From contig NZ_JAILPX010000134.1 of NCBI RefSeq assembly GCF_024699275.1, forward strand, positions 62,001-126,000: 64,000 nt of DNA, in the 5' to 3' direction. The DNA comes from Selenomonas sp. (GTDB taxonomy: Bacteria > Bacillota_C > Negativicutes > Selenomonadales > Selenomonadaceae). Made by a program: the position numbers and the translations under genes. Shown piece by piece: positions 23,859 through 31,325 of this stretch. The notes under the pieces were generated by a model, which saw only the letters and a program-made list of their open reading frames with translations, did not search any database and was not told the origin of the DNA. Position 1 is the first letter of the stretch. Every line of letters starts with the position of its first letter.

Positions 23859-25350
23859 TGGCGGTAATCTGGCGGCTCTTTTACCGTTGCTCCTTTTTAT
23901 GGCTATCATGATTGGCATTGGCTTTTATGTACAGCAGGCGCAGGCCCGGGGCTTTGGCAGGAACTTTGTTCAGCAATATTTTATCGGTAATCATGATTTA
24001 GGTGGCTTCGTTTTGGCGATGACCACTGTGGCAACCTATAGTTCGGTAAGTTCTTTTGTGGGTGGTCCCGGCATGGCCTGGCAGATTGGTTTTGGCTGGA
24101 TTTATATGGCCGTGGTACAGGTTACGGCCATCTTTCTGGTGTTGGGGATTTTTGGCAAGCGGGTGGCGCTGCTATCCCGTAAGTTTGATGCGGTGACGGT
24201 GGTGGATATCATCCGTGAACGCTTCCAGTCTGATGGCTTGGCTAGTCTGGCGGCCTTTATCATCGTGTTGTTCTTTTGCGCGACCATGACTGCACAATTT
24301 GTGGGCGGCGCCAAGCTTTTCGCCGCAGTAACGGGGTATAGCTATGAAATGGGGCTGCTGCTCTTTGGCCTGGCTGTAGTGGTTTATACTACGATTGGCG
24401 GTTTTCGGGCGGTAGCACTGACGGATACCTGCTGTGCCTTGATTATGATGGTGGGGATTGTCCTGCTGCTGTATTATGTACTTTCTGCTGGCGGCGGCTA
24501 TACGAATTTGATGGCCAATCTGCATGCGAACCATCCGGAAATGTTTACGCCTTTTTCTGATGGGCATATGCCTGCCGGCCTGTATTTGACCCAGTGGATT
24601 CTGGTGGGAATCTGTACCATTGCTCTGCCACAATCTGTCGTGCGGGGCATCAGTTATAAAGATACCGCCAGCCTGCATAAAGCCATGCTGATTGGAACCG
24701 CGGTGGTGGGCTTTATGAATATTGGCATCAATTTTACCGGTATTCTGGCCCATGGTGTCCTGACCGAAGATTTAGCTGCCTATGGTGGCGTGGATAATAT
24801 CATCCCTAGGACAATAGTCACGGTTATGCCGCCAGCACTGGTGGGGCTGGCAATCATCGGTCCCTTGTCTGCTTCGATTTCGACAATCTCTGGATTATTG
24901 ATCGTTGCGTCTTCTGCAATTATCAAGGATGTTTATCTGCATCGTGCGCATAAACAGGGAAAAGAACCGGGAACAAGGCAGCTGCGTGTATTATCTATGC
25001 TGGCTACGGCAATTATTGGTCTGGTGGTATTTATGAGTGCCCTGACACCGCCCAGTCTGATCTGGATTATCAATATGTTTGCCTTTGGCGGGTTGGAGAC
25101 AGCTTTTTTCTGGATGCTGCTGTTGGGGTTGTTTTGGCGGCGGGCCAATAAGCTGGGGGCGTTTCTGTCCATGGGGGGCGGTACTTTGGTGTATTGCCTG
25201 ACCCAGGGGCTGGGCTTCAAGCTTATGGGCCTCCACCAGATTACCATTGGTATCACGGCTTCGCTGCTGTTTTTCCTATTGGGGACATATTGGGGGAAGC
25301 CACAGGATGAGCGGGTTTTGGCGAAATTTTTCCCTTATAGGGAAAATTAA
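23851..25350 (+). CDS. panF: sodium/pantothenate symporter
   Basis: A 499-residue sodium:solute symporter with about 13 segments. FIGNHDLGGFVLAMTTVATYSSVSSFVGGPGMAWQIGFGW near the N-terminus and the later ISTISGLLIVASSAIIKDVYLH are typical of PanF. The product takes up pantothenate with Na+ for coenzyme A synthesis. ATG 23851 (9 nt after GGGGG) is chosen over ATG 23845. The overlap with yhdT suggests translational coupling. Other SSF members (proline, sialic acid) are less likely because of the YhdT linkage. Confidence 0.92.
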   Translation: MSNGGNLAALLPLLLFMAIMIGIGFYVQQAQARGFGRNFVQQYFIGNHDLGGFVLAMTTVATYSSVSSFVGGPGMAWQIGFGWIYMAVVQVTAIFLVLGIFGKRVALLSRKFDAVTVVDIIRERFQSDGLASLAAFIIVLFFCATMTAQFVGGAKLFAAVTGYSYEMGLLLFGLAVVVYTTIGGFRAVALTDTCCALIMMVGIVLLLYYVLSAGGGYTNLMANLHANHPEMFTPFSDGHMPAGLYLTQWILVGICTIALPQSVVRGISYKDTASLHKAMLIGTAVVGFMNIGINFTGILAHGVLTEDLAAYGGVDNIIPRTIVTVMPPALVGLAIIGPLSASISTISGLLIVASSAIIKDVYLHRAHKQGKEPGTRQLRVLSMLATAIIGLVVFMSALTPPSLIWIINMFAFGGLETAFFWMLLLGLFWRRANKLGAFLSMGGGTLVYCLTQGLGFKLMGLHQITIGITASLLFFLLGTYWGKPQDERVLAKFFPYREN

Positions 25351-25406
25351 TAAGCATATAGGAAAAGACTTGTTTTAATATAAATGAAAATGAAAAAATA
25401 TCTTGC

Positions 25407-25424
25407 CTAATTGGGACTTTTGGG
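25407..25424 (+). repeat. 18-nt element, copy 1, upstream of a small gene
   Basis: CTAATTGGGACTTTTGGG, found once more as its exact reverse complement at 41212-41229. Both copies point toward a small uncharacterised gene. Here it directly abuts the inverted repeat at 25426-25446. Confidence 0.6.
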
Positions 25425-25425
25425 G

Positions 25426-25446
25426 TAAAATTACAGTGTAATTTTA
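25426..25446. promoter_or_regulatory. inverted repeat upstream of the 94-residue protein gene
   Basis: TAAAATTAC-AGT-GTAATTTTA is a perfect 9-bp palindrome. Its AAATTAC / GTAATTT arms are also the core of the longer repeat at 41059-41103 before another small gene. It may be an operator. Confidence 0.45.
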
Positions 25447-25520
25447 GAAAACATATGTATATTGGGAAAATAGTCTTGCGATAATGGCTGTTGTAAAACA
25501 GTCCAGAGAGGAGAAAAAAG

Positions 25521-25805
25521 ATGATTGTTGCGGTGAATAGTGCCACCAACAAGCTGTTTAAATTTAAGACGGGCAAGTATAATTTAAAAGAACAGGCAGC
25601 ATGGAAGTCACGTACGGCTTTTGTGGAGGATACGTTGCAGGAAATTCTGCGGGAGGCTGCCAATAAAGAAGCAACGGTATTTGCCAAGTGTTGTTACGGC
25701 ATTGAGTTGGGACGAAGTGAAGCTGAGGAACGTTATCTTTTATCCTATGATGATGCTGTAAGTTATTGGAAAAATTTTGATGCACGGGTGTATCAAATTG
25801 CATAA
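25521..25805 (+). CDS. small protein of unknown function
   Basis: A 94-residue cytoplasmic protein that I do not recognise. It starts MIVAVNSATNKLFKFKTGKYNLKEQAAW, has a helical middle (FVEDTLQEILREAANKEA) and a C-terminal part with adjacent cysteines (FAKCCYGIELG) and YLLSYDDAVSYWKNFDARVYQIA. There is no signal sequence or membrane segment. A good SD (GAGAGGAG) and a strong terminator just after the stop support a real, monocistronic gene. An upstream palindrome and an 18-nt element shared with another small gene (40802-41029) suggest regulation. Confidence 0.65.
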   Translation: MIVAVNSATNKLFKFKTGKYNLKEQAAWKSRTAFVEDTLQEILREAANKEATVFAKCCYGIELGRSEAEERYLLSYDDAVSYWKNFDARVYQIA

Positions 25806-25810
25806 AGAAT

Positions 25811-25857
25811 AAAAAACAACCCCGAAGGTCAGAAACAGGCTTTCGGGGTTGTTTTTT
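25811..25857. terminator. bidirectional terminator
   Basis: AAAAAACAACCCCGAA and TTCGGGGTTGTTTTTT form a 16-bp perfect stem with A and T flanks, between the small protein gene and azlD on the opposite strand. Confidence 0.92.
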
Positions 25858-25883
25858 GCTGATGAACGTGAGCAGCAGACCGT

Positions 25884-26192
25884 TTATAGCAGGAAGCATT
25901 CCACACCAAAGACGATTAAGCAGCAAGCTGCTGCAACTTTGAACAGGCTGAACCCCTTCCAGGCAAGGCCGATACCAATCAATAAGGCCAGCAGTCCGGC
26001 GTAAGGGGTTCTTGTGGCTTCCATGATGGCGGGAAAGGTCATGACGGCCAGCGTTACGTAGGGAACATAAAATAGAAAAGAACGCAAAAATACATTCTTG
26101 ATGGGACGGCGGATCAAGGTGATGGGAAGTATGCGGATGGCCAGGGTAACGGCGCTCATGACGAAAAGGTAAACATAGACATTATGGTTCAT
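25884..26192 (-). CDS. azlD: AzlD family branched-chain amino acid export subunit
   Basis: A 102-residue membrane protein with four segments. TLAIRILPITLIRRPIKNVFLRSFLFYVPYVTLAVMTFPAIM is the typical AzlD core. It works with AzlC as a two-part exporter of branched-chain amino acids (BrnFE/AzlCD) and of toxic analogues such as azaleucine. ATG 26192 lies 7 nt after AAAGGAG and overlaps the end of azlC by 11 nt. The last gene of thrE-like/azlC/azlD. Confidence 0.9.
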   Translation of the reverse strand: MNHNVYVYLFVMSAVTLAIRILPITLIRRPIKNVFLRSFLFYVPYVTLAVMTFPAIMEATRTPYAGLLALLIGIGLAWKGFSLFKVAAACCLIVFGVECFLL

Positions 26193-26934
26193 GGATGTTC
26201 TCCTTTCCAGGGGCGTTCTCATTAATGGGGTGGAGGATAGCACCTAGCGCAGCGATGACTACCGTTAGGATAATCGTTCGGGTTCCCCCGGAGAGTTCAT
26301 GGATGATGGGCAGATGAGTGCAGGTGAAACTGGCCACAAAACTTATGGCTACCAGCGCGCCAATAATGCGGTTGTCCCGCGCTGGGGGAATGATCACCCA
26401 GATAAACATGCCAAACAGGGCTACACTCAAGGCGCTGACAGCAGATTCGGGCAGGAGATTGCCAGCCATTACACCGAAAGCTGTGCCGATCGACCAACCC
26501 GGCAGGGCAACGCTCATGGCACCGTAGTTGTAGTACGGATTTAAGGGGCCTTTGCGGGCAATGGTAATACCAAAGATTTCATCGGTGATATCAAAGCCGA
26601 CGAGTACCCGATGGAGAATATTGGTATTCGGGGCGAATTTTTGGCTGATTACGCAGCTCATGAGCAGATACCGGGCATTGGCAACCAGGGTCATCAATGC
26701 AAGTTCGATGTAAGGGGCATCTGCCGCGATAATGGTAAAGGCGGCGTACTCTCCAGCTGAGGCATTATTGAAAAGACTGGCTAAGAAGCCTTCGCAGGGG
26801 GTCAGCCCTGCGTTGCGGGCAGCAATACCCAAGGTAAAGGAAACCACAAAATAACCTAAGGCAATGGGCATGCCATCGCGTATTCCTTCAACAAAAGCCT
26901 CACGGCGAGGGGAAGAAGATGTTGCCAGTGTCAT
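26182..26934 (-). CDS. azlC: AzlC family branched-chain amino acid export protein
   Basis: A 250-residue membrane protein of the AzlC/BrnF family. REAFVEGIRDGMPIALGYFVVSFTLGIAARNAGLTPCEGFLASLFNNASAGEYA is the family signature region, followed by LVANARYLLMSCVISQK and VGFDITDEIFGITIARKG. The ATG at 26934 (behind AAGGAAAC) gives the usual length; an upstream ATG at 27066 would lie inside the preceding gene. It starts 19 nt after the end of the ThrE-like gene and shares an 11-nt overlap with azlD, so the three genes form an amino-acid efflux operon. Confidence 0.92.
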   Translation of the reverse strand: MTLATSSSPRREAFVEGIRDGMPIALGYFVVSFTLGIAARNAGLTPCEGFLASLFNNASAGEYAAFTIIAADAPYIELALMTLVANARYLLMSCVISQKFAPNTNILHRVLVGFDITDEIFGITIARKGPLNPYYNYGAMSVALPGWSIGTAFGVMAGNLLPESAVSALSVALFGMFIWVIIPPARDNRIIGALVAISFVASFTCTHLPIIHELSGGTRTIILTVVIAALGAILHPINENAPGKENIHEP

Positions 26935-26953
26935 ATGTTTCCTTCTTTCTGAA

Positions 26954-28288
26954 TCAATCATCCGCTTCAGCGTACCTTTTGGCGAGTAATTTCTGTACGT
27001 TGTTTTGCTTGCGCCGCTCAATCTGCCGATGAATGAAGATATTGGGAATGGCAACGCCCACGGCAATGCCGATGATTACGGTTATGGCCTCTACACCGGT
27101 ACGGAAGCTGGCGAAAAATTCATCGGCGGTGATGAACTGGATGTTCAAAAGGGCAAAGAGCAGACGATAAAGAAGTACTCCGGGAATCATGGGAATGGCA
27201 GAGGGGATGGTCATGATGATATTCGGAGTATGGAACCAATGTATGGCCTTTAGGGCAATCAGCCCGACGACTGCTGCGCCGATAAAGGAACTGGCTGTCA
27301 GGGAAAAGCCCAGCTCTGTTACCGCGATATTGCGCAGTAGTACAGTGATGATTCCGCCAACGGCAACTACTGGTAAGATCCGCTTGGGGACGTTGAAGAT
27401 AATGGAAAAGCCAACAGCCGCAATGGCTGCCGCCATTGCCTGAGGGAGATATTGGGTGTCGGGGGAAAGCTGTACACTGGTAAAGTCCGTCACACCGCAA
27501 AGACGGATGGCAATGACGATACCGAATGTCATGCTGCCTACCACCAGTAAGGTATGCATGGCTCTGGTCATGCCGGCGACAATGAAATTATTGAGAAAGT
27601 CGTCTACGGCGTTGATCAGGGGAATTCCTGGGACCAGGAAAAGGGTACAGGCAATCAGCGGATACCAGTTAAGGCTGCCGGTTAAGAACTGGGTGCTCCA
27701 GGCCAGGATTGTCGTTACAAAGGAGGTAATGGCAATGGTCGCATAGGCGTTGAAGGCATAGCGATTGCAAAGGCGGCGCATGTAAAAGCCTAGAAGTGAG
27801 CAGATAGCGGTCAACAGAAAGTCCAGCCAGCTGCCGCCAAACAATTTGCAGAATCCGCCGCAGGCAGCACCGGCTCCCAGGGCCGTTAGCCATACAGGAT
27901 AGGCCCGAGGCAGGTTGCGGATATTATTCAATTGCCGGCGAAAGGCCTCCAGACTATAATTTTGGGCCAGTGCCCGCCAGGTCAGTTTGCTGACTGCCGA
28001 CAGGGTGGTCATATTGACGCCCAGTTTCTGATATTTGCAGAACTCTGTATAGGAATGATGGCTGTCACTGACATTCAGCATCAATGTGGTATAGAGTACA
28101 TGTTGATGCATATGTTCCTGATCGATACCCATGAAGGCAGCCGCCCGTCTCATATCCCGCACAGTCCGGTCGCTGTCTGCACCGTTTTCCATCAGCAATG
28201 CCCCTGTCTGCAATAGCAGATGGAGTTTTTCACCGATTTCAGCAAAGGGTTTGTTCAGAATTTCATCCTTTTCATCACGCAAAATCAT
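26954..28288 (-). CDS. ThrE family threonine/serine exporter (fused form)
   Basis: A 444-residue protein. The N-terminal part (about 10-130, EKLHLLLQTGALLMENGADSDRTVRDMRRAAAFMG...) is the cytoplasmic DUF1212 region, followed by about ten membrane segments covering the ThrE and ThrE_2 halves; PLIACTLFLVPGIPLINAVDDFLNNFIVAGMTRAMHTLLVVGSM and PSAIPMIPGVLLYRLLF are typical. Members export threonine and serine. Many Firmicutes split this protein in two; here it is a single fused chain. It heads the operon with azlC and azlD, which suggests a joint amino-acid overflow module. AAAGGATACC precedes the ATG. Confidence 0.88.
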   Translation of the reverse strand: MILRDEKDEILNKPFAEIGEKLHLLLQTGALLMENGADSDRTVRDMRRAAAFMGIDQEHMHQHVLYTTLMLNVSDSHHSYTEFCKYQKLGVNMTTLSAVSKLTWRALAQNYSLEAFRRQLNNIRNLPRAYPVWLTALGAGAACGGFCKLFGGSWLDFLLTAICSLLGFYMRRLCNRYAFNAYATIAITSFVTTILAWSTQFLTGSLNWYPLIACTLFLVPGIPLINAVDDFLNNFIVAGMTRAMHTLLVVGSMTFGIVIAIRLCGVTDFTSVQLSPDTQYLPQAMAAAIAAVGFSIIFNVPKRILPVVAVGGIITVLLRNIAVTELGFSLTASSFIGAAVVGLIALKAIHWFHTPNIIMTIPSAIPMIPGVLLYRLLFALLNIQFITADEFFASFRTGVEAITVIIGIAVGVAIPNIFIHRQIERRKQNNVQKLLAKRYAEADD

Positions 28289-28432
28289 GGTATCCTTTCT
28301 TAGAATGTAAACATAATTCTATAAGTATGTAAACTATTGTAGGACAGTGAGGGATAGATGTAAAGGTTTTGGGTGAGGAAAAATTGTGGTAAAATGATTA
28401 GGCAGTATTTTTATGAAATGAGGAAGAGAATA

Positions 28433-28846
28433 ATGGTCAAGGAGATTATCAAGGATACGGAATTCCTGCAGAAAGTCGCGGAGCCGGCTACCCGTAGGGA
28501 TAAGGCTGTCGCGGAGGATCTGCTGGATACGTTGAAGGCCAATCGGGCCATTTGCGTAGGGTTGGCCGCCAATATGATTGGTGTGGCCAAAAGCATTATT
28601 GCCGTGCAGGTGGGCAAGCAGAATTTGGCGATGTTTAATCCGAAAATCATTAAACATGCAGAGGAGTATAGTGAGGTGATGGAGGGATGCCTTTCCCTGT
28701 TGGGGGAGCGCCCGGCCAAGCGGTATGCATGGATTGAGGTTGAGTATCGGGATATAAAATTCAAGCCGCAGAAGCAACGCTTCTCCGGCTTTACGGCAGA
28801 GGTCATCCAACATGAAATCGATCACTGTCAGGGTGTCTTGATCTGA
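28433..28846 (+). CDS. short peptide-deformylase-like protein
   Basis: A 137-residue member of the peptide deformylase family. The metal ligands are present: the cysteine in EGCLSLLG and both histidines in VIQHEIDHCQG. Motif 1, normally GxGLAAxQ, reads CVGLAANMIG, so the oxyanion-stabilising glutamine is methionine. The chain is shorter than typical enzymes (150-190). I recall similar short forms in other anaerobic Firmicutes, so this is probably a subfamily rather than a defect; removal of formyl groups from nascent proteins is possible but unproven. ATG 28433 follows AGGAAGAGAATA. TauE-like transporter follows 14 nt downstream. Confidence 0.8.
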   Translation: MVKEIIKDTEFLQKVAEPATRRDKAVAEDLLDTLKANRAICVGLAANMIGVAKSIIAVQVGKQNLAMFNPKIIKHAEEYSEVMEGCLSLLGERPAKRYAWIEVEYRDIKFKPQKQRFSGFTAEVIQHEIDHCQGVLI

Positions 28847-28859
28847 TAGGGAGGACCTT

Positions 28860-29621
28860 ATGGAATTTTTGGATGCGGGAACGATGGTGTTTTTGCTCTT
28901 TTTTGGCTTTATGGCGGCTTTTATTGACTCTGTAGTGGGCGGCGGCGGGCTTATTTCGGTGCCGGCTTTATTATGGACAGGTTTGCCGCCAGTCCTGGCT
29001 TTAGGTACCAATAAGTGTGCTGCGGTTATGGGGAGTTTTACCAGTTTTGTGACCTTTGTCCGGTCCGGAAGGGTGGATGGCAGCCTCATGCGCAGTCTCT
29101 TTCCCTTGTCCTTTTTGGGGTCGGCTCTGGGGGTTTTTGCCGTTCAGCTTATGCCGGCGGAAATTCTGCGGCCCTTGGTGGTGGTCATGTTGATTGCGGT
29201 GTTGCTCTACAGCATTTTCAAACGGGATTGGGGTCGGGAAAATCATTATACCGGTCTGTCGCAGAGGATGCTCCTGTTGGCGGGGCTGGTGTCCTTTGGC
29301 CTGGGGTTTTATGATGGCTTTTTTGGCCCTGGTGCTGGTTCCTTTATGCTTTTTGGCTTGCTGATGGCCGGTTTCGATTTCCTGGGGGCAGCGGCTAATG
29401 CCCGTACCTTGAATTTTGCCAGCAATATTTCCGCCGTGATTTTCTTTGGTTACCTGGGGCTCATTAATTTTTCCTATGCAGTACCCATGGGACTGGCCAT
29501 GATTGCTGGTGCATACTGTGGAGCAAGTATGGCACTGAAAAAGGGGGTAGGTTATGTCCGGCCCTTGTTTATTCTCATGACTACAATCCTGATTGGTAAA
29601 CTGGTTTGGGACCTTATTTAA
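28860..29621 (+). CDS. TSUP family (TauE/SafE) anion permease
   Basis: A 253-residue membrane protein with about seven to eight segments. FGFMAAFIDSVVGGGGLISVPALLWTGLPPVLALGTNKCAAVMGSF is the family's first repeat and GFYDGFFGPGAGSFMLFGLLMAGFDFLGAAANARTLNFASN the second. Members export sulfite, sulfoacetate or related organic anions; the substrate here is unknown. It lies 14 nt after the deformylase-like gene behind AGGGAGGACCTT and overlaps ubiX tail-to-tail by 4 nt. Confidence 0.9.
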   Translation: MEFLDAGTMVFLLFFGFMAAFIDSVVGGGGLISVPALLWTGLPPVLALGTNKCAAVMGSFTSFVTFVRSGRVDGSLMRSLFPLSFLGSALGVFAVQLMPAEILRPLVVVMLIAVLLYSIFKRDWGRENHYTGLSQRMLLLAGLVSFGLGFYDGFFGPGAGSFMLFGLLMAGFDFLGAAANARTLNFASNISAVIFFGYLGLINFSYAVPMGLAMIAGAYCGASMALKKGVGYVRPLFILMTTILIGKLVWDLI

Positions 29622-30178
29622 CCTTGCCAGCGGGCATAAAGATGGGCATCCAGGCCGAGCTGGTCGCAGATTTTTCCTACCAGCATATCAACCAGGTCAT
29701 CAATGGTCTTGGGGCGATGGTAAAAACCCGGTGCAGCAGGCATGATTTTTACGCCCAGCTGGGCAAGTTTCAGCAGGTTTTCCAAATGAATGGCATGCAT
29801 GGGCGTTTCCCGCGGTACAAGGATGAGGGGGCGGCTTTCCTTCAACATAACATCAGCTGCTCTGGTCAGCAGATTGTCGGAAAGGCTATGGGCAATGCTG
29901 GCGGCTGTTTTCATGGAGCAGGGCAGGACGACCATAGCATCGGCCTTAAAGGAGCCGCTGGCAATGGCAGCTCCTATATTAGCATTGTCATAGAGTACAT
30001 CTACCCGGGCGGATAAGTCTTCCCGGGTCAGGTTGCATTCGTAAGCTAATACCTGCCAGCCACTATCGGTTACCACCCCATGTACTTCATGTCCCATTTT
30101 TCGTAAAACCTCGATAAGCCGCAGGGCATAGATACTGCCGCTGGCGCCCGTTATTCCTACAACTATTCTCATACGCAT
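29618..30178 (-). CDS. ubiX: UbiX-type flavin prenyltransferase
   Basis: A 186-residue flavoprotein that attaches a dimethylallyl group to FMN to make the cofactor of UbiD-type decarboxylases. VVGITGASGSIYALRLIEVL, VLPCSMKTAASIAHSLSDNLLTRAADVMLKESRPLILVPRETP and PAAPGFYHRPKTIDDLVDMLVGKICDQLGL are the family's nucleotide- and prenyl-phosphate-binding blocks. The length is normal. No ubiD homolog lies in the window, so the client decarboxylase is elsewhere. AAAGGATTC precedes the start; ATG 30172 is also possible. Confidence 0.94.
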   Translation of the reverse strand: MRMRIVVGITGASGSIYALRLIEVLRKMGHEVHGVVTDSGWQVLAYECNLTREDLSARVDVLYDNANIGAAIASGSFKADAMVVLPCSMKTAASIAHSLSDNLLTRAADVMLKESRPLILVPRETPMHAIHLENLLKLAQLGVKIMPAAPGFYHRPKTIDDLVDMLVGKICDQLGLDAHLYARWQG

Positions 30179-30293
30179 GAATCCTTTCTGATTTGTCTTG
30201 TCTTTATTTCCATTATAGCGTTTTCGTTGGAAATTTGTCCATTGATTGCTTCATTTCCTTTTGCTGAGCACAGTTGAATTAGTACCTGCTTTC

Positions 30294-30322
30294 AAGACAT
30301 GCTTATTTGTTTCTGCTATAAT
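30294..30322 (+). promoter_or_regulatory. promoter of the yybS-gdpP-rplI operon
   Basis: AAGACA (30294-30299) and TATAAT (30317-30322) spaced by 17 nt, about 30 nt before the yybS ATG at 30353. Confidence 0.6.
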
Positions 30323-30352
30323 GGAAGTTGGTTTATGAGAAAGGATGACGAC

Positions 30353-31315
30353 ATGAATCAACATAGAATAACACCCTTGACGGAGAGCGGACTGTTGACG
30401 GCGCTTAGTGTGGTGCTGGCATTGATGGCCGTTTATCTGCCCTTTATTGGCTTTCTGCTGGTGCTGTTTTGGCCTTTGCCACTGATCGTTTTAGTGGCAC
30501 GTCATGGTCTGCGCTGGGGAATCATGGCGACCATTGCAACGGGCGTGCTGTTAGGGTTGTTTGTGGAACCGATGCTTGCTCTGCGTTTGGTACTGGCCTT
30601 TGCTCCGGCGGGCGTGTTTCTGGGCTGGGCGTTTGCCAGGGGCATGTCTGGCGTGAAGTCTTTTTTACTGACCGTGCTGGTAGCTATTTTGGGTCAGGCG
30701 GCAACAATCGGACTCCTGCTTCTGGTTATGGATGTGAATCCGCTGACGATGCAGGTGGAGATGTTGCAATCTTCCTTTGATACGACTCTGCATCTTTACG
30801 AGGATATGGGCATGAGTGAGGAGGCTCTGGCCACGACCCGGGCAGAGATTGAACAGGGAATGCAGATGCTGAATTATCTCTTTCCTTTGGTATTCATGAT
30901 TATGGGGTTGATTTATGGCGGTATCGCTTATGTGTCCGGAGGGAAAATTTTGAGGCGTTTGGGACATGATGTTCCGCAGTTTCCGCCGGTACATGAGTGG
31001 CGGTTGCCGGTGGTTTTCCTCTACCTTTTCGGTTTTGCCTTGGTGGGACTTTACTGGGGCGGGTCAAGGCAGATTACGTGGCTTTATCAATTGTCTCTGA
31101 ATGCCAATGCCCTGGCCATTCTTGCTGGACTCCTGCAGGGGCTGGTGCTGCTGCATTACCTGTTCCGGCATTACAAGGTAAGCCTTGTCTTACGGATTGT
31201 GTTTTACCTGTTTATTACGATGAATCCCTTTTTGGCACAAGTGGTGTCCATGACAGGGCTTATCGATATGATTTTTGACTATCGGCAGCGGTTTGCTGCT
31301 CGCAATCAGAAATGA
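30353..31315 (+). CDS. yybS: YybS family membrane protein (DUF2232)
   Basis: A 320-residue protein with about eight membrane segments, resembling YybS/DUF2232. TESGLLTALSVVLALMAVYLPFIGFLLVLFWPLPLIVLVARHGLRWGIMAT is typical and looks like an S-component (ECF) type fold. In B. subtilis yybS also precedes yybT (gdpP) and rplI, so the gene order is conserved. The function is unknown. ATG 30353 lies 8 nt after AAAGGA. It ends 10 nt before the gdpP start. Confidence 0.88.
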   Translation: MNQHRITPLTESGLLTALSVVLALMAVYLPFIGFLLVLFWPLPLIVLVARHGLRWGIMATIATGVLLGLFVEPMLALRLVLAFAPAGVFLGWAFARGMSGVKSFLLTVLVAILGQAATIGLLLLVMDVNPLTMQVEMLQSSFDTTLHLYEDMGMSEEALATTRAEIEQGMQMLNYLFPLVFMIMGLIYGGIAYVSGGKILRRLGHDVPQFPPVHEWRLPVVFLYLFGFALVGLYWGGSRQITWLYQLSLNANALAILAGLLQGLVLLHYLFRHYKVSLVLRIVFYLFITMNPFLAQVVSMTGLIDMIFDYRQRFAARNQK

Positions 31316-31325
31316 GGTGCGCGAA

